Notes: generated from the sequence alone by a model not told the origin. A stretch of 64,000 nucleotides of DNA from Verrucomicrobiota bacterium (GCA_026398135.1 JAPLTN010000004.1:19638-83637); one strand, 5' to 3'; counted from the stretch's first letter, positions 30,147 through 40,111 are shown. Numbers and translations are program-made.

Positions 30147-31294
30147 GTACGCCCTCCAGCCTGCCCCACCGCTGTTGGGCGGAAATCGACCTGGCCGCCC
30201 TGGAGCGCAATCTGCGCCGTATCCGTGCCTCCCTGCCACCGCACATGCGCTATGTCGCCGTGGTCAAAGCCGACGCCTACGGGCACGGATTGCCCCAGAT
30301 CGCAGCCCGGCTGATGCACGCGGGGGCGGATTTATTCGCAGTAGCCAACTTGGCCGAAGCCGCAGCCTTGCGCGAAATCGGACCCGACTGGCCGATTCTG
30401 CTCCTCGGGGCGCTCCTGCCGGACGAGGCCCGTTTCGCGCCGGATTACGATGTCGCCGTGACGGTATCGTCCGTGGAAGAGGTCGAACGGTTGGATCGCG
30501 CCGCCGCCGCCGCCCGCCGCCAACTCGACGTTCACCTTAAAATCGACACCGGCATGGGCCGCCTCGGGGTATGGCACGAAGAAGTGGCCCCCGTTTACCT
30601 CGCTATCCGTCACGCGGATTATCTGCGGCTCGCGGGGGTTTTCACCCATTTTTCCAGTTCGGACGACAATGCCGCGTTCACCGCCGAGCAACGCCGGCGC
30701 TTTCTGCACGCCTTGGATTTCCAATGCCCCGACCTGGACCGCGAGCGCTTGTTTATCCACGCCGACAACAGCGCAGGCCTTGATACGATCGAGCAAGCCG
30801 GCCCGTTCAACGCCGTGCGCATCGGGCTGCTCCAATTCGGCATTTTACCCAGCACTGCCTCGCTGCTTTCCGAGGTGCACGCCGAGCCGGTATTTAGTTT
30901 TCGCACCCGCGTGGGCCTGGTCAAAAACCTCCCGGTCGGCACCGGTATCAGCTACGGCGGCACCCACATCCTGAAGCGCAACTCACGAATAGCAGTGCTC
31001 ACCTGTGGCTACGGCGATGGCATTCCCCGCTCCGCCAGCAATCGCGGCGAAGTGCTCGTGCATGGTCAACGTTGCCCCATCCTAGGACGCGTGACCATGG
31101 ACCAGACCATAGTAGATGTCACCGACCTGCCGGCAGTGGCTGCGGGCGACGAAGCCGTTCTCGTGGGTTGCCAAGCAACCGCTGAGATACCCTTGGCTGA
31201 ATTCAGCCGCTGGGCCGACACCATCCCTTGGGAAACCCTTTGCTCGGTGACCAAACGTGTTCCGCGCATCTACCGCACGCCATTGGGCGGGTAA
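30143..31294 (+). CDS. alr: Alanine racemase
   Basis: 383 residues from ATG 30143. This PLP enzyme makes D-alanine for peptidoglycan. Lys42 in VVKADAYGHG binds PLP, and Tyr271 in GISYGGTH is the second catalytic base. HLKIDTGMGRLG, CGYGDGIPR and GRVTMDQTIVDVT are further signatures. The open frame upstream of 30143 overlaps tsaB and is not needed. Confidence 0.96.
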   Translation: MSTPSSLPHRCWAEIDLAALERNLRRIRASLPPHMRYVAVVKADAYGHGLPQIAARLMHAGADLFAVANLAEAAALREIGPDWPILLLGALLPDEARFAPDYDVAVTVSSVEEVERLDRAAAAARRQLDVHLKIDTGMGRLGVWHEEVAPVYLAIRHADYLRLAGVFTHFSSSDDNAAFTAEQRRRFLHALDFQCPDLDRERLFIHADNSAGLDTIEQAGPFNAVRIGLLQFGILPSTASLLSEVHAEPVFSFRTRVGLVKNLPVGTGISYGGTHILKRNSRIAVLTCGYGDGIPRSASNRGEVLVHGQRCPILGRVTMDQTIVDVTDLPAVAAGDEAVLVGCQATAEIPLAEFSRWADTIPWETLCSVTKRVPRIYRTPLGG

Positions 31295-31406
31295 TTACTG
31301 CTGCGCGCCTCCGCTCGGTCTGGAGAGCCGTGAAACTTTGCCTTTCAGCGCACGTCACTACAGAACGTCAGCGCCCCAATCGTCAGCACCCCGCCCCACC
31401 CTCCCT

Positions 31407-32894
31407 ATGACGTCCCCACTCGATCCCCGAGAGGCTTGGCAACCCCTGCCCGCTTCCGAATGGAATGCCGATCTCGCCCGCCACCTCTTGCGCCGGGCCG
31501 GCTGGGCGGCCCGGCCCGATGAAGTCGCCCGCGCCGTCCAACAAGGCCTCGCCGCCACGCTCAACCGTTTGTTCCCCGCGACTCCCCCGCCACTGGCACG
31601 ACCGGCGTTTATTCCTCTGGCCCAAGACCGGATCAACGCCCTGCGTCCGCTGAAACGCGGTGCCCTGGATCAGGAGGAACGCCGCATCTACGAACGCGAA
31701 GAACGCGAACTCGAACGCACCGCCGGAGTCGAACTCACCTTTAAATGGCTGCAAGCCGCCGCCGACCCCAGCCGTTCAGCCTATGAAAAATGGGTGCACT
31801 TCCTGACTGACGTTTACGTCATTAGCATGGAGAAAGTCCGTAGCGCGGAACTGGTGTATCAACATTACGACCTCCTGCGCACCAAGGGCACCGGCACCGC
31901 ACCCGCATTGACCAAAGCCGTCTCCCGTTCCGCCGCGATGATTCGCTACCTCGACCTGGATCTTAGTTCCAAGAAAGCACCCAACGAAAACTTCGCCCGC
32001 GAACTCTTTGAGCTCTTTACCCTGGGCGAAGGAAATTACACGGAGGACGACATCAAACAGGCGGCCCGCGCCTTCACCGGCTATCGCCACGGCAAAGACG
32101 GATTTCGCCAAAACGAGCGCGAACGCGACACCACCCCGAAAACGATCTTCGGCCAAACCGGCCCCTACTTGGGCGACGATGTGATCGACCTCGTTTACCG
32201 GCAGCCCGCCGCCGCCACCTTTCTCCCTCGGGAAATGGCCCGCTTTTACCTCACGGAACGCACCCTGCCCCATGAGTTTTTCGTCCCCCTTGGTCAGGAT
32301 TGGCGCGCCTCGGGCTTTAACCTGCGCGAGCTCTGCCTGCGGTTTTTTGGCTCGCGGGCCTTTTACGCACCCACCTTCCGCGCCAATTACATCAAGAGCC
32401 CGATCCACTTCTATCTCGGCCTGCTCCAAGACCTCGGCCTCGATGTGTTGCCCCTCCAACGCACCACGCTTCAACCGCTCCGCCAAATGGGGCAAACCTT
32501 CCTCCTGCCGCCCAACGTCCGCGGCTGGGTCGGTGGTCGCCTCTGGATAAACTCGTCCACCCTCGCCGCCCGCCGCCAGCTTGCCGAAACCCTTTGCTCA
32601 CCGCTCGACGAAGACCGCCTCAACGCCGACGATCGCCTCGAACTCGAGGGCGCGCGCGACGCCGGCCACAGCCGTTTCACCGTCGATGATGAACGCATCC
32701 GAACCTTCGCTTCTTTAGGCGCGCCGGGTATCGCCGAGCGCCTGTGCGACTTTTTCCTGCCCGTGCGCGTCACCCCCGAATACCGCGCCACCCTCACTCA
32801 GTTTCTTACCGCCAGCAGCCCCGCCGAAGCTGAAGCCAAGGCACGGCGTGCCACCATCGCCATCCTGCAGTCGCCCGAATACCAACTCTGTTAA
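31407..32894 (+). CDS. DUF1800 family protein
   Basis: 495 residues from the ATG at 31407. The family signature NENFARELFELFTLGEGNYTE followed by DDIKQAARAFTGY is clear (split here; about residues 192-227). Earlier parts show LLRRAGWAARPDEV and KWVHFLTDVYV; later ones show NVRGWVGGRLWINSSTLAARRQLAE. No obvious signal peptide. DUF1800 proteins are nearly always encoded beside a DUF1501 partner, as here, and are abundant in Planctomycetes, Verrucomicrobia and some Proteobacteria; their biochemical role is not established. Confidence 0.9.
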   Translation: MTSPLDPREAWQPLPASEWNADLARHLLRRAGWAARPDEVARAVQQGLAATLNRLFPATPPPLARPAFIPLAQDRINALRPLKRGALDQEERRIYEREERELERTAGVELTFKWLQAAADPSRSAYEKWVHFLTDVYVISMEKVRSAELVYQHYDLLRTKGTGTAPALTKAVSRSAAMIRYLDLDLSSKKAPNENFARELFELFTLGEGNYTEDDIKQAARAFTGYRHGKDGFRQNERERDTTPKTIFGQTGPYLGDDVIDLVYRQPAAATFLPREMARFYLTERTLPHEFFVPLGQDWRASGFNLRELCLRFFGSRAFYAPTFRANYIKSPIHFYLGLLQDLGLDVLPLQRTTLQPLRQMGQTFLLPPNVRGWVGGRLWINSSTLAARRQLAETLCSPLDEDRLNADDRLELEGARDAGHSRFTVDDERIRTFASLGAPGIAERLCDFFLPVRVTPEYRATLTQFLTASSPAEAEAKARRATIAILQSPEYQLC

Positions 32895-32939
32895 CTACGG
32901 CCGACCCGCCCCCCGCATCTCGTTACCCCTACAAATCCC

Positions 32940-34184
32940 ATGCCCTCACTACTGCTTCCCTCGACCCGCCGAGAGTTTCTCCACCTCTCCAGCAAAGGCG
33001 TGGGCCTGCTCGCCTTCAGTCGCTTCGCGCCCCAGTTCCTCGTGCAAACCTCGCTGACCGCGCCCAAGCCCGAAAAAGACCGCAAAATTCTGGTGCTTGT
33101 CCAACTCGCCGGCGGCAACGACGGCCTCAACACCGTCGTGCCGTTTTCGGATCCTGCGTATCACAGTCTGCGCCCCACCCTCGCCCTCGATCAGAAAGAC
33201 GTGCTTCCCCTCAACGACAGCCTCGGTTTCCACTCCGCCTGCGCACCCCTGCACGCCCTGCTTAACGAGGGTCGCCTCGGCATTGTGCAGAACGTCGGCT
33301 ACCCCAACCCGAACCGCTCCCACTTCCGCTCCACCGAGATCTGGGAGACCGCCACCGCCTCCGACGAGACTGCCGCCTCCGGCTGGATCGGACGTTACCT
33401 CGACAACGCCTGCGCCGGTGCCCCTGCCGCCGCCGACCCCGACGCCGTGCACATCAGCGCCGAGGTGCCGCAATCTTTCGGCGGCGTCCATCCACACAAC
33501 ACCTACGGTCTAGCCCTGGGTGCCCGCGCCGGAAAGAACGACTCCGCCCTGCTCGAACGCCTCGCCACCCAAGGTGCCTACACCGGCCATGGCCAGCCTG
33601 ACACCAACCACGATTTCCTCCGGGCCACCTTGATGGATTCCCTCGTGTCCGAGAAAAAAATCCAGCGCATCCTCGACGCCAACAAACCCGAGGCCACCTA
33701 CCCCGCCAGTCCATTCGCCCAAGCCCTGCGCAACGTCGGCGGGCTCATCGCGGCCGGCCTCTCCACCCGGGTTTATTTCGTTTCCCTGGGAGGCTTCGAC
33801 ACCCATGCCAACCAGTCCAACCCTCACGCCAATCTGCTTCGCCAGCTCTCCGAAGGCCTGGCTGCCTTTCAAAAAGACCTCACCGCCCGCGGCCTCGATG
33901 GCCAGGTGCTGACCATGACGTTTTCCGAGTTCGGACGGCGACCCAACGAAAACCAGTCCGGCGGCACCGACCACGGCACCGCCGCGCCGCTTTTCGTCAT
34001 GGGTAAACAAATACATGGGCCCATGCACGGCACCGCCCCAAACCTCGCGGTGGAGAAAAACGCCGACCTTACCTATTCCACCGATTTCCGTTCGGTTTAC
34101 GCCACGGTGCTCGATCGCTGGCTCGACTGCCCGGCCGACACCATCCTCGGGGCCAGACACGAACGGCTCGGTTTCCTTGGCTAA
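32940..34184 (+). CDS. DUF1501 family protein, probable Tat substrate
   Basis: 414 residues. The N-terminus has a twin-arginine motif (TRREFLHLSSKG) followed by a modest hydrophobic stretch, suggesting Tat export. Family signatures are ILVLVQLAGGNDGLNTVVPF, NPNRSHFRSTEIWET, GGFDTHANQ and MTFSEFGRRPNENQSGGTDHGTA. The fold belongs to the alkaline-phosphatase/sulfatase-like superfamily, but no enzyme activity is established. It lies 45 bp after the DUF1800 gene, so the pair is almost surely one unit. Confidence 0.9.
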   Translation: MPSLLLPSTRREFLHLSSKGVGLLAFSRFAPQFLVQTSLTAPKPEKDRKILVLVQLAGGNDGLNTVVPFSDPAYHSLRPTLALDQKDVLPLNDSLGFHSACAPLHALLNEGRLGIVQNVGYPNPNRSHFRSTEIWETATASDETAASGWIGRYLDNACAGAPAAADPDAVHISAEVPQSFGGVHPHNTYGLALGARAGKNDSALLERLATQGAYTGHGQPDTNHDFLRATLMDSLVSEKKIQRILDANKPEATYPASPFAQALRNVGGLIAAGLSTRVYFVSLGGFDTHANQSNPHANLLRQLSEGLAAFQKDLTARGLDGQVLTMTFSEFGRRPNENQSGGTDHGTAAPLFVMGKQIHGPMHGTAPNLAVEKNADLTYSTDFRSVYATVLDRWLDCPADTILGARHERLGFLG

Positions 34185-34192
34185 AAAGAAAA

Positions 34193-34224
34193 AGCCCCGG
34201 TGCGCACTAGACGCAACCGGGGCT
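34193..34224 (-). terminator. Intrinsic terminator after the downstream glnK copy
   Basis: The 8-bp stem AGCCCCGG/CCGGGGCT has a 16-base loop and is followed on the minus strand by a TTTCTTTTT-rich tract. It also lies just after the convergent DUF1501 gene. Confidence 0.75.
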
Positions 34225-34247
34225 GGGCGTGAAACAAGGACGAACGC

Positions 34248-34604
<357 letters not shown>

Positions 34605-34625
34605 TTAATAATGGGGTGGCGAGTC

Positions 34626-36086
34626 TTAGTCCACATAACCCTCTTCGCCATGCTCGTTAATGTCGAGCCCTTGACGCTCGACTTCGGGAGTGGGGCGAAG
34701 GCCGGTCACAGCCTTGACGATGCAGGCGATAACCACGGTTGCGACGATAGAGAGCACCAAGGTGACCCCGATGGCCTTTGCCTGCTCGAGCCAGAGGCCG
34801 CCCTCGGCCACGAGATTGTAGAGGCCGTTGGTCTTGGCGTAGGTGTTTGCCTCAGTGAGGTTTCCATTAACCGAGGAGGTGGCAAGCACGCCAGTAAGCA
34901 GCGCGCCAAGGGTGCCGCCGACAGCGTGGACGCCGAAGGTATCAAGCGCGTCGTCGTAGCCGAACTTTGCCTTCAGCACGGTGCAAAAGATATATGGAAC
35001 GATGGCGGCGACCACGCCAATGATTACTGCACCTGTGGAATCAACGAAACCAGCGGCAGGAGTGATCACGACCAGACCGGCAACTACGCCGGAGCAGAAG
35101 CCGAGGATCGAGGCGTGGCCACGGAAAACCAGCTCGATCATGCCCCAGACAAAACCAGCCACGGCGGCAGCGATCATGGTGGTCATGAAGGCGTTGGCGG
35201 CCACGCCATCGGCGGCGAGGGCGGAACCGGCGTTGAAGCCGAACCAGCCGACATAGAGCATACCGGTGCCGACCATACACAACACCATGGAGTGCGGGGT
35301 CATCTTCTCCTTACCGAAGCCGAGACGGGGCCCGAGGATAAGACAGAGGATGAGAGCGGACCAGCCGGAGCTCATGTGCACCACGGTGCCACCAGCGAAG
35401 TCGATCGCGCGGATCACCGCATCACCGTTCCAGACGCCGTTCATCCAACCAGTCACGCCCCAAACCATGTGGGCTAGCGGGAAGTAAACCACGACCATCC
35501 AGATGGCTACAAACAACAAGACCGCGGTGAATTTCATGCGTTCGGCAACAGCACCGACGATCAGAGCGGGCGTGATAATGGCGAACATCATCTGATACAT
35601 CGCAAACACGTTCTGGCTGATCCACCAAGCGTAGTCGGTATTGGGCGCAGAAGTAACACCCTTCAGGAAGAAAAACTCAGTTCCACCCAAGAATGGACTG
35701 TTGAAGCTCTTGCCGAAGACCAGCGAGTAACCGAAGGCCCACCACATAAGCGTAACCAAGCCGGTGATGCCCAAGCACTGCGCCAGCACGGACAGCACGT
35801 TCTTCTTGCGCACAAGACCGCCATAAAAAAGCGCCAGGCCGGGTAGCGTCATAAAAAGCACCAGTGCGGCGCAAATCATCATGAAACCGTTATGACCGGG
35901 ACCGGCCACTCCGGGTAATGCAGCACCAGGATCGGTATTATTGACATACGCGGTGAACGCGGCGTCAGCCGTCGGCGCGACAAGCGCTGCGGCAGCGGGT
36001 GCCGGAGCGGCTTCCTGAGCCGTAACCTGGATAGATGCGCCAACCAAAGCCAGCGCACATAGAATAGTTTTGTAGAGGGTCTTCAT
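34626..36086 (-). CDS. amtB: Ammonium transporter, copy 1 (downstream cassette)
   Basis: About 486 residues from ATG 36086; an ATG at 36110 would add eight. An N-terminal signal-like segment with an Ala/Pro-rich stretch precedes 11 predicted membrane spans. Signatures: FYGGLVRKKNVLSVL, the twin-His pore residues in FPLAHMVWG and FGVHAVGGTLGALL, FAGGTVVHMSSG and the cytoplasmic tail ending INEHGEEGYVD that contacts GlnK. It conducts ammonium/ammonia across the inner membrane. The mature part is over 90 % identical to copy 2 by eye. glnK follows 39 bp downstream. Confidence 0.94.
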   Translation of the reverse strand: MKTLYKTILCALALVGASIQVTAQEAAPAPAAAALVAPTADAAFTAYVNNTDPGAALPGVAGPGHNGFMMICAALVLFMTLPGLALFYGGLVRKKNVLSVLAQCLGITGLVTLMWWAFGYSLVFGKSFNSPFLGGTEFFFLKGVTSAPNTDYAWWISQNVFAMYQMMFAIITPALIVGAVAERMKFTAVLLFVAIWMVVVYFPLAHMVWGVTGWMNGVWNGDAVIRAIDFAGGTVVHMSSGWSALILCLILGPRLGFGKEKMTPHSMVLCMVGTGMLYVGWFGFNAGSALAADGVAANAFMTTMIAAAVAGFVWGMIELVFRGHASILGFCSGVVAGLVVITPAAGFVDSTGAVIIGVVAAIVPYIFCTVLKAKFGYDDALDTFGVHAVGGTLGALLTGVLATSSVNGNLTEANTYAKTNGLYNLVAEGGLWLEQAKAIGVTLVLSIVATVVIACIVKAVTGLRPTPEVERQGLDINEHGEEGYVD

Positions 36087-36166
36087 GGACGCAGAAAATT
36101 TAGCAATCATCGCGCCATGAATTAAAATACTAGGAACATTTCCTTAATTAATATGTAAATTGCTAA

Positions 36167-36200
36167 AATAAAATTACTTACCTGCTAAAGTAATTTTATT
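36167..36200. repeat. AT-rich 13-bp inverted repeat upstream of amtB copy 1
   Basis: The perfect arms AATAAAATTACTT/AAGTAATTTTATT have an 8-base centre. They sit in a strikingly AT-rich 130-bp stretch between the upstream cassette's terminator and amtB copy 1. It could be an operator or an RNA hairpin. Confidence 0.7.
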
Positions 36201-36246
36201 CATCATTAACCATTGGCTGTTCAAAATTTACCAGATGAACAAAAAA

Positions 36247-36274
36247 GGCCGACTTCCCGCAAAGGAAGTCGGCC
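36247..36274 (-). terminator. Intrinsic terminator after the upstream glnK copy
   Basis: The 11-bp perfect stem GGCCGACTTCC/GGAAGTCGGCC has a 6-base loop and is followed on the minus strand by six T residues. It separates the two amtB-glnK cassettes. Confidence 0.9.
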
Positions 36275-36313
36275 GAAGCTTGAGCGAAGAACCCAATTAT
36301 CGGGCAGGCCTGC

Positions 36314-36670
<357 letters not shown>

Positions 36671-36675
36671 TTAAA

Positions 36676-38145
36676 TCAGTCAACGTAACCTTCTTCGCGA
36701 TGCTCGTTAATATCAAGCCCTTGGCTCTCAACTTCGTGGGTGGGACGGAGACCCACCAGAACCTTAACGAAGTAAGCAATGACAACGGTAGCAACAATGG
36801 AGAGGACCAAGGTGACTCCGATAGCCTTGACTTGCTCTAACCAGAGACCGCCGTCGGCCACGAGTTTATAAAGGCCGTTAGCCTTGGCGTAAGTGTTGGC
36901 GTCGGTGAGGTTACCATTGACCGAGGAAGTGGCCAAAACACCGGTGAGCAACGCTCCAAGGGTGCCGCCGACGGCGTGAACACCGAAGGTGTCGAGCGCG
37001 TCATCGTAGCCAAACTTGGACTTCAGCACCGTGCAGAAGATATAGGGGACGATCGCGGCAACCACACCGATGATTACGGCCCCGGTCGAATCGACGAAGC
37101 CCGCAGCGGGAGTGATTACGACGAGACCAGCAACGATGCCAGAGCAGAAACCGAGGATCGAAGCGTGACCGCGGAAAACCAGCTCGATCCTACCCCAGAC
37201 AAAACCGGCCACGGCAGCGGCAATCATGGTGGTCATAAACGCATTGGCGGCAACGCCGTCGGCCGCGAGTGCAGAACCCGCGTTAAAGCCAAACCAGCCC
37301 ACATACAGCATGCCCGTGCCCACCATACACAAGACCATGGAGTGAGGCGGCATCTTTTCCTTACCAAAACCGATGCGGGGTCCAAGAATGATACAGAGAA
37401 CGAGAGCCGACCAACCGGAGCTCATGTGAACCACGGTGCCACCGGCGAAATCGATCGCTTTGATAACGGCATCGCCATTCCAAACGCCGTTCATGAAGCC
37501 CGTAACACCCCAAACCATGTGGGCGAGAGGGAAATAGACAACGACCATCCAAATGGTAACGAAGAGAAGAATAGCGGAAAATTTCATGCGCTCAGCAACG
37601 GCACCGACGATCAGAGCCGGAGTGATAATCGCGAACATCATCTGATACATCGCGAATACATTCTGACTGATCCACCAAGCGTAGTCGGTGTTTGGAGCAG
37701 ACGTAACGCCCTTCAGGAAAAAGAACTCCGTGCCACCAATGAAGGGGCTATTTAAGCTCTTGCCGAAAACCAGGGAGTAGCCGAAAGCCCACCACAGGAT
37801 GGTGACCAAGCCCGTGATGCCCAAACATTGGGCCAACACGGAAAGCACATTCTTTTTGCGGACGAGACCGCCGTAAAAAAGCGCCAAACCGGGCAAAGTC
37901 ATGAAAAGCACCAGAGCGGCGCAGATCATCATGAAGCCGTTGTGACCGGGACCGGCAACCCCGGGCAGAGCTGCACCTGGGTCAACGTTGTTAACATAGG
38001 CCGCAAATGCCGCGTCAGCAGCAGGAACAGCGGCAGCGGCCGCAGGGGCCGCGTCTTGAGCATGAGCGGGAAGCGCGAGCGCCAGTAGCGCGAGAACTCC
38101 TACCATTTTAAATAACCCAGATACGGGCTTGGACCATAACTTCAT
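36676..38145 (-). CDS. amtB: Ammonium transporter, copy 2 (upstream cassette)
   Basis: 489 residues starting at ATG 38145, with a signal-like N-terminus (MVGVLALLALALPAHAQ) that is unlike the one of copy 1, then a channel nearly identical to copy 1. The twin-His motifs and the GlnK-binding tail (INEHREEGYVD) are kept. Synonymous sites differ widely between the copies and this copy uses more A/T-ending codons, so the duplication is not recent at the DNA level. A near-consensus sigma-54 promoter lies 72 bp upstream. Confidence 0.94.
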   Translation of the reverse strand: MKLWSKPVSGLFKMVGVLALLALALPAHAQDAAPAAAAAVPAADAAFAAYVNNVDPGAALPGVAGPGHNGFMMICAALVLFMTLPGLALFYGGLVRKKNVLSVLAQCLGITGLVTILWWAFGYSLVFGKSLNSPFIGGTEFFFLKGVTSAPNTDYAWWISQNVFAMYQMMFAIITPALIVGAVAERMKFSAILLFVTIWMVVVYFPLAHMVWGVTGFMNGVWNGDAVIKAIDFAGGTVVHMSSGWSALVLCIILGPRIGFGKEKMPPHSMVLCMVGTGMLYVGWFGFNAGSALAADGVAANAFMTTMIAAAVAGFVWGRIELVFRGHASILGFCSGIVAGLVVITPAAGFVDSTGAVIIGVVAAIVPYIFCTVLKSKFGYDDALDTFGVHAVGGTLGALLTGVLATSSVNGNLTDANTYAKANGLYKLVADGGLWLEQVKAIGVTLVLSIVATVVIAYFVKVLVGLRPTHEVESQGLDINEHREEGYVD

Positions 38146-38181
38146 AATTTATGTAGTTTGCAGGTTGTTGTGATGAGCGAA

Positions 38182-38199
38182 CTTATCGAGAACGATAAG
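38182..38199. repeat. Short palindrome in the amtB copy 2 leader
   Basis: The 7-bp arms CTTATCG/CGATAAG have a 4-base centre, just downstream of the predicted start of transcription (about 38207). It may be a leader hairpin or operator. Confidence 0.45.
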
Positions 38200-38216
38200 A
38201 AATCCAAAAGCGTTAA

Positions 38217-38234
38217 AAGCACAGCTTGTGCCAA
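38217..38234 (-). promoter_or_regulatory. Sigma-54 (RpoN) promoter of amtB-glnK
   Basis: The minus strand reads TTGGCACAAGCTGTGCTT. It has the invariant GG (38232-38231) and GC (38220-38219) exactly 10 bases apart and matches the consensus TGGCAC-N5-TTGC at all but one core base. The predicted transcript start near 38207 leaves a 62-base leader. This is the classic promoter type for NtrC-controlled nitrogen genes. Confidence 0.85.
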
Positions 38235-38263
38235 GATGTCAGTTTGGGCTGAATTTTTTTCAT

Positions 38264-38294
38264 AGCCGAGGGGTATTAGAACCCCGCTCTGGCT
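38264..38294. repeat. Inverted repeat between aspS and the amtB promoter
   Basis: The stem is AGCC/GGCT outside and GGGGT/ACCCC inside, with a 6-base loop. It lies 18 bp downstream of the aspS stop and upstream of the sigma-54 promoter. On the minus strand it is followed by A residues rather than T, so it is not a standard terminator; an activator site is possible. Confidence 0.45.
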
Positions 38295-38311
38295 GTATAT
38301 GAGTGCCATAA

Positions 38312-40111
38312 TTAAATCGCGGCGACTTCCGGTGCCACCACCGAAATATGCAACTCCTTGAGCTGTTTAGCTGTTACCGGTGTGGGAGACTGCGCCATAA
38401 GATCCTGCCCCTTTTGCGTCTTGGGGAAAGCAATCACGTCGCGAATACTCGTCGTGCCACAAAGTAAGGCGCACATGCGGTCGAGTCCGAAAGCGATGCC
38501 TCCGTGCGGGGGCGCGCCATAGGAAAACGCCTTCAATAAGTAGCCGAAACGGCTCTCCACCACATCGGCAGGGATTTTGAGCACGTCTTTGAATACTTTT
38601 TCCTGAATCGCCGGCTGGTGGATACGAATCGAACCGCCGCCAAGCTCCATCCCGTTGAGCACGAGGTCATAATGTTGACCACGAACTTTTTCCGGAGCGG
38701 TTTCGAGCAAATGTGCATCTTCCGGCACCGGCGAGGTGAAGGGGTGATGCGTAGCGAGAAACCGTTTCTGTTCCTCGTCGTAGGTCATTAACGGGAAATC
38801 GACCACCCACAGGAAACGCCAGTCATCCGCCCGAATGGCGAGCTTGCCCCGTTTCACCAGCAGTTGAGCGGCTTCCAAACGCACGCGTCCCAGAATGGCG
38901 CAGGCCTTTTCCCAAGGGGCGGCAGCGAAAAACACCATGTCGCCATCCGCGATGCCAAGCTGCGCGGTGAGCGCGGCTTTTTCGGCCTCGGAGAAAAACT
39001 TCACGATAGGCGATTTCCACTCGCCGCCTTCGCATTTGATGAAAGCCAGTCCCTTTGCGCCGAGCGACTTGGCGATGTCCTCAAGGTTCTTGAGTTCGCC
39101 TTGGGTCAGATCCGCCAGCCCCTTGGCGTTGAAGGCTTTGATCACGCCGCCACCTGCCACCGTAGCCTGAAACACCTTAAACGCAGATGCCTTGAACGTC
39201 TCCGAGAGGTCCGTGAGCTCCATCCCGAAACGCAGATCGGGCTTATCAACCCCGAAACGATTCATCGCATCCACGAACGGCATGCGCAGGAAAGGCGTGG
39301 GCAGGTCGGTGCCGAGCACCTCTTGCCAGACCTTTTTCACCATGCCTTCAAAGATCCGGTAAACATCTTCGCGGTCGATAAACGACGCTTCGACGTCCAC
39401 TTGGGTGAACTCCATCTGACGATCCGAGCGTAGATCTTCGTCGCGAAAACAACGCGCGATCTGAAAATACCGCTCCACCCCGGCCACCATTAAAATCTGC
39501 TTAAACTGCTGGGGTGACTGAGATAACGCATAAAATTGCCCCGCGTGGATGCGTGACGGCACCAAGTATTCGCGGGCACCTTCAGGCGTGGATTTGAACA
39601 GCGCGGGCGTCTCGACCTCGATAAACTCCTGCGAGTCGAAGTAGTCGCGGATCGCCTTGGTGACCTTGTGGCGCACCTGAAGGTTATGACGCATCTTGGG
39701 ACGACGCAGATCCAAATAACGATAGGTCAGGCGCAGGTCTTCGTTAACCTTGTCGCCACCGGCATCGGTGAGGGGAAACGGCGGAGTGTCGGAAATGTTA
39801 TGAATCACCAACGCGGTGGCCGAAACCTCGATCGCGCCCGTGGGCAGGGCGGCATTCACCGTGCCCTCGGGACGGGCTACCACTTGACCGGTGACGGCGA
39901 TCACGGATTCGGGCTTCACCGTGGCCGCCTCGGCGGCGAGCGCGGCATGATCCTGCGGATCAAACTTCACCTGGGTAATGCCCTTACGGTCGCGCAAATC
40001 GATGAAGAGAATGCCGCCGTGGTCGCGAATGGAATCCACCCAGCCCACAAGGGAAACGGTGGAGCCGAGATCGGCGGCGGTAAGCTGGGCGCAGTGGTGC
40101 GTGTTCGTCAT
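38312..40111 (-). CDS. aspS: Aspartyl-tRNA synthetase
   Basis: This 599-residue class IIb synthetase charges tRNA(Asp), perhaps also tRNA(Asn) if the organism uses the transamidation route. An OB-fold anticodon domain (SLVGWVDSIRDHGGILFIDLRDR) is followed by motif 1, motif 2 (FRDEDLRSDRQMEFTQ) and motif 3 (GIAFGLDRMCALL), with the bacterial GAD insertion between. Length fits bacterial AspRS (about 590). It follows the FAD oxidase gene by 99 bp on the same strand. Confidence 0.97.
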   Translation of the reverse strand: MTNTHHCAQLTAADLGSTVSLVGWVDSIRDHGGILFIDLRDRKGITQVKFDPQDHAALAAEAATVKPESVIAVTGQVVARPEGTVNAALPTGAIEVSATALVIHNISDTPPFPLTDAGGDKVNEDLRLTYRYLDLRRPKMRHNLQVRHKVTKAIRDYFDSQEFIEVETPALFKSTPEGAREYLVPSRIHAGQFYALSQSPQQFKQILMVAGVERYFQIARCFRDEDLRSDRQMEFTQVDVEASFIDREDVYRIFEGMVKKVWQEVLGTDLPTPFLRMPFVDAMNRFGVDKPDLRFGMELTDLSETFKASAFKVFQATVAGGGVIKAFNAKGLADLTQGELKNLEDIAKSLGAKGLAFIKCEGGEWKSPIVKFFSEAEKAALTAQLGIADGDMVFFAAAPWEKACAILGRVRLEAAQLLVKRGKLAIRADDWRFLWVVDFPLMTYDEEQKRFLATHHPFTSPVPEDAHLLETAPEKVRGQHYDLVLNGMELGGGSIRIHQPAIQEKVFKDVLKIPADVVESRFGYLLKAFSYGAPPHGGIAFGLDRMCALLCGTTSIRDVIAFPKTQKGQDLMAQSPTPVTAKQLKELHISVVAPEVAAI

